Shown here: positions 49,508-58,791 of the stretch, in pieces
Layout: every line of letters starts with the position of its first letter
How positions within the stretch are numbered: the stretch's first letter is position 1
From: 79-D21 sp022839995
GTDB taxonomy: Bacteria; Synergistota; Synergistia; Synergistales; 79-D21
Assembly (NCBI GenBank): GCA_022839995.1
Contig: JALHIN010000011.1
Location: 1 to 64,000, forward strand
Reading direction: 5' to 3'
DNA: 64,000 nt
Translations under genes and position numbers: made by a program
Notes under the pieces: model-generated
Database searches by the model: none
What the model saw: only the letters and a program-made list of their open reading frames with translations
Told to the model about the DNA's origin: nothing

Positions 49508-50983
49508 ATGTCGATCGAAAGGCAAATCATCGCAAACGTTCTGGATACGGAAGAAATGCGCCTGGCGATCCTGGAGGACGGACGGGTTGCGGAAATCTAC
49601 TGCGAGCGGATGTGGGAGACGCAGAAGGCGGGCGAGATTTTCAAGGCCCGGGTAGACAGCGTCCTTCCCGGGATGAACGCGGCGTTCGTCAACCTGGGGG
49701 ATGGACGGAATGCCTTCCTGTACCTTGAGGACGCACGCGGGGTGGAAATCCGCGCAAATGCCGAGGTGCTCGTCCAGGTGGTGAAAACGGCAAGGAAGGG
49801 GAAAGGAGCAAGGGTTTCCACCCGTATTTCCCTTCCCGGCCGCTTCCTGGTCCTGGTCCCCGGGGGCGGGGAAACCGGAGTTTCCAAGCGAATCCTGGAA
49901 GAAGGCGAACGCAAGCGACTTCGCCAGCTGGCACGGGCACTCCGGCCGGAAGGATTCGGAGTCATCGTCAGGACCGTGGCTGAAGGTGTTTCGGCCGAAG
50001 CTCTCCAAGCGGACCTCTCGATGCTTCTGGATCAATGGCGGGAAATCGAGGAACTGGCGGAAAGCCAGCCGGCCCCCTCCCTTTTGTACAGGGACATCGG
50101 CCTGGTCGGGAGAATCCTGAGGGACGAACTAAACGGGGATGTCTCGGAAATCGTGCTGGATTGTCCTGAGGAATACGAGAAAGTCACAGCCTACGTCCGC
50201 GACTTTTTTGCGATCGACCCGCCGAGCGTCGAGCTTTACGGGGGCTCGGTCCCGATCTTCGAATTCTACGGGATCGAAAAGGAACTGACAGCGGCTCTGG
50301 AGCGCAAGGTCTGGCTTCCCTCCGGGGGGACGCTCGTGGTCGACCAGACCGAGGCCCTGACCGTGATCGACGTGAACACGGGAAAGTACGTCGGTGCGAC
50401 GAACCTGAGAGAGACGGTGCTGAAGACGAACCTGGAGGCGGCAGAGGCGGTTTACCGGGTGCTGCGGCTTCGGTCGATCGGAGGCATTGTCGTCGTGGAT
50501 TTCATTGACATGGAACGCGAAGAGGACAGGAACATCCTCCTCCAGCGACTTGAAGAAGTTTTCCGCAATGACCGCTGCAAGGCCAGGGTTTACGGCGTCA
50601 CGCAGCTGGGGCTCGTTGAGATCACGCGGAAGAGGGCCCGAAGCGATCTGCGGGGCACCTTCACGAAAAGTTGCCCCTTCTGTTCAGGGAACGGCTGGGT
50701 TTTGAAGGAAGACACCGTCGCCCTTTCGATCAAACGTTTTTTGCGGAAGGTCTGCAGGACCGGAAAGGCTGAAGCCCTGATCCTGGAATTGTTTCCGGCG
50801 GTTGCCAGGCACATCGTCGAGAATTACCTGGAAAGCTGGGAGGAAGAGTTCGAAAGAAAGATTTACCTTCGCGAGATGCCGGGTTTCCCCTGGGAAAAGT
50901 ACCGCCTCGATTTCCAGGGTTCGCAAAGCCAGGCGGAACACAAATTCAATGTATATCGCTCAACTGCTTCTCAAGGGATTTAA
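49508..50983 (+). CDS. rng: Ribonuclease E/G family endoribonuclease
   Basis: This 491-residue enzyme processes rRNA and degrades mRNA. It has the S1 domain (GEIFKARVDSVLPGMNAAFV), the metal-binding catalytic aspartates D288 (DVNTGKYVG) and D331 (VVVDF), and the zinc-link CPFC (C389, C392). Length is of the RNase G class, without the long RNase E tail. Start set by ATG 49508 with GGAGAGTG upstream. Its last 35 nt overlap the smc start. rplU and rpmA, often the next genes, are absent. Confidence 0.95.
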   Translation: MSIERQIIANVLDTEEMRLAILEDGRVAEIYCERMWETQKAGEIFKARVDSVLPGMNAAFVNLGDGRNAFLYLEDARGVEIRANAEVLVQVVKTARKGKGARVSTRISLPGRFLVLVPGGGETGVSKRILEEGERKRLRQLARALRPEGFGVIVRTVAEGVSAEALQADLSMLLDQWREIEELAESQPAPSLLYRDIGLVGRILRDELNGDVSEIVLDCPEEYEKVTAYVRDFFAIDPPSVELYGGSVPIFEFYGIEKELTAALERKVWLPSGGTLVVDQTEALTVIDVNTGKYVGATNLRETVLKTNLEAAEAVYRVLRLRSIGGIVVVDFIDMEREEDRNILLQRLEEVFRNDRCKARVYGVTQLGLVEITRKRARSDLRGTFTKSCPFCSGNGWVLKEDTVALSIKRFLRKVCRTGKAEALILELFPAVARHIVENYLESWEEEFERKIYLREMPGFPWEKYRLDFQGSQSQAEHKFNVYRSTASQGI

Positions 50984-53900
50984 AAGCTTCGGCGGAGAGC
51001 ACGAGCTGTCTCTTTCGCCCGGCCTGACCTGTATCGTCGGGCCCAACGGGAGCGGAAAGAGCAACCTCCTCGATGCCATGCGGTGGGTCCTGGGGGAGGG
51101 ATCTCCTTCGGAATTGCGGATTTCCCGACAGACTGACCTCCTTTTCCAGGGCAGCGCGAGCCTGCCCCCCTGCAAGGAAGCCGAAGCTTCCGTACGGTTG
51201 CTTTCCGGGAAAAAGGACTGCCGGATTCGGAGAAAGGTCGACAGGGAAGGCAATGGCCTTCTGACCATCGATGGGAACCGGGCTCGCCTCCAGGACCTGG
51301 ACCAGGTCAAGCGGGACTGGGGGCTGGAAGGCATTCGGTTCGCCTTTATCGGGCAAGGCGAAATCTCGGAAATCATCCAGCAGAAACCCCTCCAGCGAAG
51401 GATGCTCCTGGAGGGCCTTTTCGGTATCGACCTGTACCGAAGGAAAAGGGAAGAGGCGGTTGACCGGCTCAGGAGGGCGGAAGACGAGCTTTTGCGCCTC
51501 GTGACGCTTCTTTCGGAACTTTCCGCCCGCCGTGACGAAATTGCTCCCATGGTCGAGAAGGCTCGAAAGGCCAGGGAAATCGTCGATCTCCTCGAAGATC
51601 AGCGCCGCCTGTATTACTGGCTCCGAAGGGAACGGTCGGAGATTGCCCTGGGATCGCTCCGAAACCGAAGGGAAATCCTTGTTTTGGAGCAGACAACGCA
51701 TTCCTTCTGGAGCGCAGGCTGGAGCCGACGAAAACAACTTCTGGAAAAGGAGCTCGAGCACCTCCAGAACGAGATGGCGGATTGCCGGCGCAAGCAGGAA
51801 GCGGCTTCGGGATCCATCCAGGAAACACTCCGGCAGGCAGCGTCTCTGGCGTCCGCGGCCAAGATGAATCGGGACCAGGTCAATGCGTCCCGTAAAGAGT
51901 GCCTGGCGAAAAAGGAAGCCCTTTGCGCCCTAAGAAAGGAGGAGCGCGTCCAGAGGGAATTGGTGGAATCCCTTGAGGCAGAGCTCTCCAGGAAAAGGGA
52001 GGAGGCCGCCGCGGTTCGAAACGCCCGTTTGCTGCGGCAGCAGGAGCGGGAAATGCGGGAGCGGGAAATGCGGTCCCTTTCCCGGAGGAAAGCCGAGCTG
52101 CAGGCCGAAGAGGAAACGCTGAAGGCAAGGCTGGCCGCGCTAGGGCGGCAGTACGGCTCCCTCGAAGCGGAACGCCGGGCTTTGCAGGAAGAATACCTCA
52201 AGCTGGAAACCGCCCATGCGGAGAAGGAATCGCAGGTCCTGTCCCTCGCCCAGCTCGTGGAGCAGGCCGTGGAACGACATGCCGAGGCGTTTGCCGCTTC
52301 GCAGAGAACTGCAACGGAGCTGGCCAGGCTCAGGAAGAAAGAGAACCAGGTAGCCCAAGAGCTGGAAAACCTGAACCAGAAACTTGACGGCCAGGTGTTC
52401 CCAAGGGCGGTCCAGTTTCTGGTCGCCGCTTCGCGGCTGGGACGACTTTCGGTCTCTCCCGTCCCCGTCATCGAGGCGTTTGAATGTCCAAGCCGCTTTG
52501 AGAAAGCCATCGAGTCCTTTTTGGGCGCGAGGCAATTCTGGCTCCTCGTGAAGGACATGGAAGAAGCGAGGCTTTGCATCGAAAAACTTCGCCAATCCGG
52601 CGCGGGCAGGGCAACATTCCTTCCGCTGGATCGGTGCCGAGCGTCGAAGCCTGAAAGGGACCCCGGTCTTACCGGTGAACCGGGAGTGCTGGGATGGGCG
52701 CTGGAGCTGATCTCCGTGGAAAAAGAGTGGGAAAAGCCCATCGAGCATTTGCTGGGAGACCTCCTCGTCCTGGAGGACTACCGTTTTGCATCGAACCTGG
52801 TGAGACGTCGGCCGAGGCTGGCGATCGCCACCCTTGAAGGGGAGGTCTTCATGCCCGGTGGATCCATTTCCGGGGGGGCCTTGAAGACCGGCTCGGGCGG
52901 AATGGAAATCCGCCGCAAAACGAAGGAAACCGAGGCGTTGCTCGAGAACCTCCAGGAGGAGATGTCACGGCTTCAAGTCGAGCTTGCGCGGCTTGAAGCG
53001 TCGGAAATCGAGGCATCGGCAGAAAAGGAACGGCGCTTCTCAGAGAGGCGGGAAGCAGAGGAAGCATTGCGCCTCCTGAAAACCCGGAGGGAAAGGGCGG
53101 AGAGGGAGATCCGGCAGCTGGCCGATACGGGGAAAAGGCTGAAAGCGGGCCTGGCCGAGACCGGAAAATCCTATCAGGTCCTTGCGGTTGAAAAAAAACA
53201 CACCGAAGAGAAGATGGAAATCCTTGGGGAGACGAAGGAAAGCTTCTCCCTGGAAGAGGGACCGACGGATCTCGAAACCGAGGTGCTCCTGCTGGAGGAA
53301 AAAAAGCGAGGGACAATGGAACTGCTGAAGCGGATCGAGAGGGAGGTCCGGGGAGTCCAGGAATCCCTGGAATCGGAAGAGGCGAGGATCTCGTCACGGG
53401 AGAAAGCACTCGAAGGGCTTTTTGCCGAGCTCTCCCGCCTGGGTCGGGACTACCTCGGGTTCTGGAAGACAAAGGCAGACTTGGAAGAACGGGAACGAAA
53501 TCTCGCGAGCCGCATGGAAAAGGAACGAAGGGCGCTGGTCAGGGTCGTTGCCCGTGAAGGTAGGGCCGGGGAAGCCGACCGGCGTTGTCGGACCCGCCTG
53601 GAAGAACTGGAACGGGAAATTTCCGAGGCAGAGAATGGACTGGCCGAGCTCGCCGCGGAGTGGGAAGAGAAATATCCCTATCCAGGACCCGGAAAATGCG
53701 GCGAGATCGACCTCGATGAGGTCAAGCGGGCGATCCGGAATGCAGAACGGGGCCTGCGGGCCATGGGCGAGGTGGACTTGGGAGTCCTCTCAGAGGAAGA
53801 ATCCCTCCAGGAGCGCACGGGTTTTTTATCGGATCAGTGCTCGGACGTCCGGGAAGGGATTCGGTCTCTCCAGAACCTGATCGCCGAAACGGACCGGGAG

Positions 53901-54365
53901 GCTTCACGGGTGTTCGGAAACGCTATGGATGGGATCGACAGGCGTTTCAACGCCCTTTTCCAGAGGCTTTTCGGAGGTGGGGAAGCCCATTTGCAAATCG
54001 AGGGCCCGGGGAAGGGGTGGGAGGCGGGGGTGGATTTCACAGCCCGTCCCCCAGGGAAACGCCCGCAGGGTCTCGCCCAACTGTCGGGGGGGGAGCAGTC
54101 CCTGACGGCCATCGCGCTCCTGTTCGCGGCCATGGAAGAGGCACGGGTCCCAATCGCAATCCTGGACGAGGCGGACGCTGCCCTTGACGAGGTGAACCTG
54201 CGGCGTTACGTGGAGCTCGCGGCGGAATACGCGAGGGAACTCCAGATCCTTGCCATGACCCACAGGAGAACGACGATGGAAAAGGCGGACGTGCTTTACG
54301 GAGTCACCTTGTCGGAACCCGGGCTCTCCCAACTGGTCGGGGTGCGCATGGAGGATTGGACATGA
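50949..54365 (+). CDS. smc: Chromosome segregation ATPase SMC
   Basis: SMC, with ScpA and ScpB, organises and segregates the chromosome. The 1138-residue protein has the head Walker A GPNGSGKSN (residues 31-39), a long coiled coil (about 170-490), the hinge (about 500-640, ending with GEVFMPGGSISGGALKT), a return coiled coil and the C-terminal head with QLSGGEQSLTAIALL (near 1045) and Walker B IAILDEADAALDEVN. ATG 50949 lies inside rng with an AGGCGGA site. scpA and scpB are not in the window. Confidence 0.96.
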   Translation: MYIAQLLLKGFKSFGGEHELSLSPGLTCIVGPNGSGKSNLLDAMRWVLGEGSPSELRISRQTDLLFQGSASLPPCKEAEASVRLLSGKKDCRIRRKVDREGNGLLTIDGNRARLQDLDQVKRDWGLEGIRFAFIGQGEISEIIQQKPLQRRMLLEGLFGIDLYRRKREEAVDRLRRAEDELLRLVTLLSELSARRDEIAPMVEKARKAREIVDLLEDQRRLYYWLRRERSEIALGSLRNRREILVLEQTTHSFWSAGWSRRKQLLEKELEHLQNEMADCRRKQEAASGSIQETLRQAASLASAAKMNRDQVNASRKECLAKKEALCALRKEERVQRELVESLEAELSRKREEAAAVRNARLLRQQEREMREREMRSLSRRKAELQAEEETLKARLAALGRQYGSLEAERRALQEEYLKLETAHAEKESQVLSLAQLVEQAVERHAEAFAASQRTATELARLRKKENQVAQELENLNQKLDGQVFPRAVQFLVAASRLGRLSVSPVPVIEAFECPSRFEKAIESFLGARQFWLLVKDMEEARLCIEKLRQSGAGRATFLPLDRCRASKPERDPGLTGEPGVLGWALELISVEKEWEKPIEHLLGDLLVLEDYRFASNLVRRRPRLAIATLEGEVFMPGGSISGGALKTGSGGMEIRRKTKETEALLENLQEEMSRLQVELARLEASEIEASAEKERRFSERREAEEALRLLKTRRERAEREIRQLADTGKRLKAGLAETGKSYQVLAVEKKHTEEKMEILGETKESFSLEEGPTDLETEVLLLEEKKRGTMELLKRIEREVRGVQESLESEEARISSREKALEGLFAELSRLGRDYLGFWKTKADLEERERNLASRMEKERRALVRVVAREGRAGEADRRCRTRLEELEREISEAENGLAELAAEWEEKYPYPGPGKCGEIDLDEVKRAIRNAERGLRAMGEVDLGVLSEEESLQERTGFLSDQCSDVREGIRSLQNLIAETDREASRVFGNAMDGIDRRFNALFQRLFGGGEAHLQIEGPGKGWEAGVDFTARPPGKRPQGLAQLSGGEQSLTAIALLFAAMEEARVPIAILDEADAALDEVNLRRYVELAAEYARELQILAMTHRRTTMEKADVLYGVTLSEPGLSQLVGVRMEDWT

Positions 54366-55108
54366 GGATGGAAACGAGCCGTGACGACATCCTTTTCGGC
54401 GAGCTGAGCCTCCTTCAACCCGTCAAGGGTCCCAGGGTTTCCGTCGATACCGTTCTATTGGCCGCGGCGCCCAGGATCCGCCGCGGTGACCGGATCATGG
54501 AGCTAGGGTGCGCTCACGGAGCCGTTCTCTTTATCCTCGCACGCAAGTACCCGGATGCCTCCGCCTTCGAAGGTCTCGAAATCCGCGAGGACCTGGTTGA
54601 AATGGCCCGCGAGAACGCCCGGACCAACGGTCTCGAGGGCCGGGTCGGCATTTCCCAGGGAGACTTGCGGGAGATCCGGAAACGATATCCTGCCGAATCC
54701 TTTGACGTCGTGCTCATGAATCCTCCCTATAACGACCCCGAAAGAAGCCGGGTCAGTCCGCATTCCGTCAACGCGGTGGCCCGTCACGGGACGGTTTGTA
54801 CCCTGGCGGACGTTTTTTCGGCAGCAAGTTTTCTCCTAAAGCCCAGGGGAAGGTTCTATCTCGTCCTGCGCGCCACCCGGGCCGTGGAAGCCCTAACCCT
54901 GCTGGTTCAAAAAGGGCTTGAACCCAAGCGGATCCGCTTCGTCCACCCTGTGCCGGGAAAGGAAGCCTCGACCTTTCTCCTATCCGCGATGAAACAGGGG
55001 AGGCGCGGCATCGTGGTCGACCCACCCCTAATCATCTCGGACGAACACGGGAACTATACCCCTGAACTCCTTGCCGCCTACCGCCTGGAGAGTCCCCCAT
55101 GCCTCTGA
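54362..55108 (+). CDS. tRNA1(Val) (adenine37-N6)-methyltransferase-like SAM methyltransferase
   Basis: The 248-residue protein is a class I SAM methyltransferase of the TrmN6/YfiC type: SVDTVLLAAAP, IMELGCAHGAVLFILA (SAM-binding) and the catalytic VLMNPPYNDPE (NPPY). Adenine N6 methylation of tRNA is the likely reaction. ATG 54362 overlaps the smc stop (ATGA); ATG 54368 is also possible. It overlaps rsmI by 10 nt, the usual partner order. Confidence 0.87.
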   Translation: MRMETSRDDILFGELSLLQPVKGPRVSVDTVLLAAAPRIRRGDRIMELGCAHGAVLFILARKYPDASAFEGLEIREDLVEMARENARTNGLEGRVGISQGDLREIRKRYPAESFDVVLMNPPYNDPERSRVSPHSVNAVARHGTVCTLADVFSAASFLLKPRGRFYLVLRATRAVEALTLLVQKGLEPKRIRFVHPVPGKEASTFLLSAMKQGRRGIVVDPPLIISDEHGNYTPELLAAYRLESPPCL

Positions 55109-55947
55109 TCGTTGTCCCTACACCGGTTGGGAACCTCGAGGACATCACCCTGAGAGCGATCCGGGTCCTTCGGGAAGCTGACTGGATCGCCTGCGAGGAT
55201 ACGAGGAGGACCCTTCGCCTGCTGAACCATCTCGGCATTCGCGCACCGCTGGTTTCTTCCCACGAGCACAACGAAAGGGAAAGGGCGCCGGCCCTTCTGA
55301 AGGCCCTCCGGGAGGGGAAGCGGGTTGCGTTGGTCACGGATGCGGGGACGCCGGCGATCTCGGATCCCGGGGCCTTTATCGTGGGCGAGGCCATCCGGGA
55401 AGGTATCGAGGTCGAAGTCCTACCGGGAGCGACGGCCTTTGTTCCCGCGCTCGTCCTTTCGGGACTTCCGATCCAGACTTTCCAGTTTGCTGGTTTTCTT
55501 CCCCCGAGAAAAGGGGAAAGGAAGAAGCGCCTTCTCGAGCTGAAGGATGTCTCCTGCACCTTGGTCTTTTACGTTTCCCCCCATCGCCTCTACGATGATG
55601 TCGAAGATTGTGCCCGCATTCTCGGGAACCGTCCCTGTGCCTTGGTTCGGGAACTCAGCAAGGTCCACGAGGAAGTCCTGCGGATGAATCTCGAAGAGCT
55701 AAGGGAAAGAGTCCGGTCCCCATTGAAGGGGGAGATGGTGCTAGTGGTCGCGGGTGCACCTCCCGAAACGGAAAGTCCCGAGGACGGAGCTCCCGAGTCG
55801 TGGGAGAAGACCGTCGAAGAAGCGGTAGAGGAAGGGCTTTCGGGAAGGGATGTTGTCAAAATGGTTCACGAGCGATATGGTATTCCGAAAAATCGCATCA
55901 AGGCCTACCTGATCGAAAAGACCTCGATGGGGAGAAAATCCCTCTGA
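55099..55947 (+). CDS. rsmI: 16S rRNA (cytidine1402-2'-O)-methyltransferase RsmI
   Basis: RsmI methylates C1402 of 16S rRNA in the decoding centre. The 282-residue protein has the tetrapyrrole-methylase fold: LIVVPTPVGNLEDITLRAIRVL split across the start, EDTRRTLRLLNHL, VTDAGTPAISDPG, and VRELSKVHEEV. ATG 55099 has a modest site. metG follows. Confidence 0.95.
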   Translation: MPLIVVPTPVGNLEDITLRAIRVLREADWIACEDTRRTLRLLNHLGIRAPLVSSHEHNERERAPALLKALREGKRVALVTDAGTPAISDPGAFIVGEAIREGIEVEVLPGATAFVPALVLSGLPIQTFQFAGFLPPRKGERKKRLLELKDVSCTLVFYVSPHRLYDDVEDCARILGNRPCALVRELSKVHEEVLRMNLEELRERVRSPLKGEMVLVVAGAPPETESPEDGAPESWEKTVEEAVEEGLSGRDVVKMVHERYGIPKNRIKAYLIEKTSMGRKSL

Positions 55948-55982
55948 ACGGCCAGGCGGGACGCGAAAGGGAGGATCGAAGG

Positions 55983-57911
55983 ATGAGCAGGGAACCTTTT
56001 TACATCACGACCCCGATCTATTATGTCAACGATGTTCCCCACATCGGGCATGCCTATACCACCATCGCTGCCGATGTCAGTGCCCGATTCCACCGGATGA
56101 TGGGACAGCCCGTCCTGTTCGCAACGGGCACCGACGAGCACGGGCAGAAGATCCAGCAGGCCGCGGAGAGCAAGGGGCTCACGGCCCAACAGCTTGCCGA
56201 CCAGACCGTGGAGAATTTCAAGAAACTCTGGGAAGTCCTTGGGATTTCGAACGACGACTTCATCCGTACGACGGAGGATCGCCATTTCAAGGTTGTCACG
56301 GCGGTTTTCGAAAAGCTTCTCGCCCAGGGGGACGTGTACAAGGGAACCTACGAGGGGTGGTACTGCGTCCCCTGCGAGACCTACGTCCCTGAAGCCCAGA
56401 TGGGAGAAGGCAAGACCTGTCCCGATTGCAAGAGGCCGCTGGAGAAGATGACCGAGGAAAGTTACTTCTTCCGCATGTCCAAATACCAGGAGCCCCTCCT
56501 GCGCTTCTACGAGGAAAACCCTGACGCCATCCTGCCCCGGACCCGCTACAACGAGATCGTCAGCTTCATCAAAAGCGGGCTCAAGGACCAGTCCATCTCC
56601 CGGACGACGCTGAAGTGGGGGATCCCGGTACCGGGAGACGACCGTCACGTCATCTACGTCTGGTTCGATGCCCTGATCAATTACCTCACGGTCTGCGGCT
56701 ACCCCGAGGAAGAAGCCAAGTGGAAGAAGTTCTGGCCTTTCGTTCGTCACCTGGTCGGGAAAGACATCATCCGCTTCCATTGCGTCGTTTGGCCCGCCAT
56801 GCTCCTTGCCCTGGGCGTCAACCCTCCGCGCCAGGTTTTTTCCCATGGCTGGTGGACCGTCGAGGGAGAGAAAATGTCAAAATCCAGGGGAAATGTGGTC
56901 GATCCCTTCGAGATGGTGGATCTTTACGGGAAGGATGCGTTCCGGTACTTCCTTCTCCGGGAGGTCCCTTTCGGACTCGACGGGGACTTTTCGGAAATCG
57001 GGCTTGTCAAGCGCATCAATTCGGATCTGGCAAACGACCTGGGCAACCTGTTGAACCGCACCCTGCAGATGATCGAGCGTTTCAAGGGCTGTACGGTCAC
57101 CGCCTGCGGTCCCGTGGATCCCCTCGACCTCGAAATGGCGAGGCTGGCCTCCGCGACTTTCGAGACCGTTTGTGACAAGATGTCGGAGTTCGCTTTCGAC
57201 GAGGCCCTGAAGGCAATTTGGACGTTCATTTCCCGGATGAACAAATACATCGACGAAACGGCGCCATGGAAACTTGGGAAGGAGAACGACCCACGGCTGG
57301 AATCCGTTCTCGGGACACTCTACCAGGCCTTGATCCAGATCGCCCTGATGGTGGCTCCGTTCATGCCGGAAACGGCGGCCCGCATGTGGAAACAGCTGGG
57401 GCTCGAAGGAGATCCTTCCGGTGCCCTTTTCGAGGATTATCCCTGGGGATTTCTTCCCGAAGGCACGACCATCCGTAGGGAGGAAATCCTTTTCCCGCGA
57501 ATCGAACTGAAAGCGTGGGAGGAAGCCAGGGCCGAAAGGGAAGCGAGAAGGAACCTGCTTCCGGACCCGGGCGAACACGAGGCGGAAATCGGCGTTGAGG
57601 AATTCAGGAAGATCGAGCTGAGAACGGCACGGGTCCTGAGCGTGGAGCCGGTACCGAACGCCGACAAGCTGTACAAGCTCAACCTCGACCTTGGCTACGA
57701 GAGAAGAACCATCGTGTCGGGCATCCGAGAGTTTTACGAACCTGCCGACCTCGTCGGGCGGGATATCATCGTCATCTGCAACCTGAAGCCAGCAAAGTTG
57801 AGGGGGGTTCAAAGCAACGGGATGCTTCTCGCGGCGGAAAGCCCGGATGGAAAGGAACTGGCTCTCCTGACCCTCGACCGGCCCATCACGCCGGGCAGCC
57901 GGATTCACTGA
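55983..57911 (+). CDS. metG: Methionyl-tRNA synthetase with C-terminal tRNA-binding domain
   Basis: This 642-residue class I synthetase attaches methionine to tRNA. It has the HIGH-like PHIGHAYTT, the zinc-knuckle CVPCETY ... CPDCKRP, KMSKS at residues 297-301, the alpha-helical anticodon domain, and an EMAPII-like C-terminal tRNA-binding domain (about 535-642, IELRTARVLSVEPVPNADKL). GGGAGG precedes ATG 55983; the frame is open further upstream only as a shadow of rsmI. A hairpin follows the stop. Confidence 0.97.
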   Translation: MSREPFYITTPIYYVNDVPHIGHAYTTIAADVSARFHRMMGQPVLFATGTDEHGQKIQQAAESKGLTAQQLADQTVENFKKLWEVLGISNDDFIRTTEDRHFKVVTAVFEKLLAQGDVYKGTYEGWYCVPCETYVPEAQMGEGKTCPDCKRPLEKMTEESYFFRMSKYQEPLLRFYEENPDAILPRTRYNEIVSFIKSGLKDQSISRTTLKWGIPVPGDDRHVIYVWFDALINYLTVCGYPEEEAKWKKFWPFVRHLVGKDIIRFHCVVWPAMLLALGVNPPRQVFSHGWWTVEGEKMSKSRGNVVDPFEMVDLYGKDAFRYFLLREVPFGLDGDFSEIGLVKRINSDLANDLGNLLNRTLQMIERFKGCTVTACGPVDPLDLEMARLASATFETVCDKMSEFAFDEALKAIWTFISRMNKYIDETAPWKLGKENDPRLESVLGTLYQALIQIALMVAPFMPETAARMWKQLGLEGDPSGALFEDYPWGFLPEGTTIRREEILFPRIELKAWEEARAEREARRNLLPDPGEHEAEIGVEEFRKIELRTARVLSVEPVPNADKLYKLNLDLGYERRTIVSGIREFYEPADLVGRDIIVICNLKPAKLRGVQSNGMLLAAESPDGKELALLTLDRPITPGSRIH

Positions 57912-57954
57912 AAAGCCTTCCGAGCCACACGGCCCGGAAAGGTGTCACTTTGGA

Positions 57955-57982
57955 AATCGCGGGCGGCAGATCGCCCGCGATT
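57955..57982. terminator. Hairpin between metG and tatD
   Basis: AATCGCGGGCG (57955-57965) pairs perfectly with CGCCCGCGATT (57972-57982) around a 6-nt loop. No good T tract follows on the plus strand. It may be a weak terminator or a processing site in front of tatD. Confidence 0.45.
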
Positions 57983-57999
57983 CAGTTTCGGAGGACCAG

Positions 58000-58791
58000 A
58001 TGAGATTTCTTGACAGTCATTGCCACCTAAACATGGAAGAATTTGCGAAAGACCTGGACCCGATCCTTCGATCGGCCGCGGAAGCCCGGGTGTTTCGCCT
58101 TCTCGTGGCCGGTTTTGACGAGCCTTCCAGCGGAAAGGCCCTGGATCTTGCAAGGGCCCATCGCGAACAAGGGGTTTTCGCAGCGGTCGGGATCCATCCC
58201 CATGACGCGAAGACCTGTCCGCCGGGGGGACTGCCGGAAAGCCTCCACGTTTGGGCGGCCGACCCCCGGGTCGTAGCCATCGGAGAAACAGGACTCGATT
58301 TTCACTACGATCACTCGCCCAGAAAGCTGCAGGAAGAGTCCTTCCGCCGGCATATCGCCCTGGCGGCAGGGATCGGAAAGCCACTGGTGGTTCACGTCCG
58401 GGAAGCCTACGACGAAGCGATCGGGATCCTTCGCAGCGAGGCCGCCGGTCGCTGCTCCGGAGTGATTCACTGTTTTGCGGGGGAGTGGCGACATGCGGAA
58501 GAAGCCCTGGAGATGGGCTTTTTCGTTTCTTTCGCCGGTCCGGTGACCTTTCCCCGTGCGTCGGATTTGCGGGAAGTGGCTGCAAGAATTCCGAAAGACC
58601 GCCTGCTTTGCGAAACGGATTCCCCGTATCTTGCTCCGCAACCCTGGAGAGGTCGGCGCAACCAGCCGGCCTATGTGACCGCTGTGTACGAAACCCTTGC
58701 GGAGGTCCGGAAAGTTCCCCTGGAAGACCTCGCGGAACAGGTCTGGAAAAATGCCGAAACGCTTTTCGGATGGAGGGACCTCCATGTTTGA
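58000..58791 (+). CDS. tatD: TatD family metal-dependent DNase/hydrolase
   Basis: The 263-residue protein has the TIM-barrel metal site of TatD: FLDSHCHLNMEEF, AVGIHPHDAK, AIGETGLDFHYD, VVHVREAYDEAI, GVIHCFAG and the final LLCETDSPYLAP. Family members act as 3'-5' nucleases or quality-control deacylases. It often follows metG, as here. ATG 58000 is preceded by GGAGGACC. It overlaps tgt by 8 nt. Confidence 0.95.
   Translation: MRFLDSHCHLNMEEFAKDLDPILRSAAEARVFRLLVAGFDEPSSGKALDLARAHREQGVFAAVGIHPHDAKTCPPGGLPESLHVWAADPRVVAIGETGLDFHYDHSPRKLQEESFRRHIALAAGIGKPLVVHVREAYDEAIGILRSEAAGRCSGVIHCFAGEWRHAEEALEMGFFVSFAGPVTFPRASDLREVAARIPKDRLLCETDSPYLAPQPWRGRRNQPAYVTAVYETLAEVRKVPLEDLAEQVWKNAETLFGWRDLHV

Noticed and set aside
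48539..50035. 498-codon minus-strand frame opposite the TIGR03960, TIGR03936 and rng genes
   Set aside because: Spans three well-supported genes on the other strand and reads as low-complexity Arg/Pro/Ser-rich sequence.
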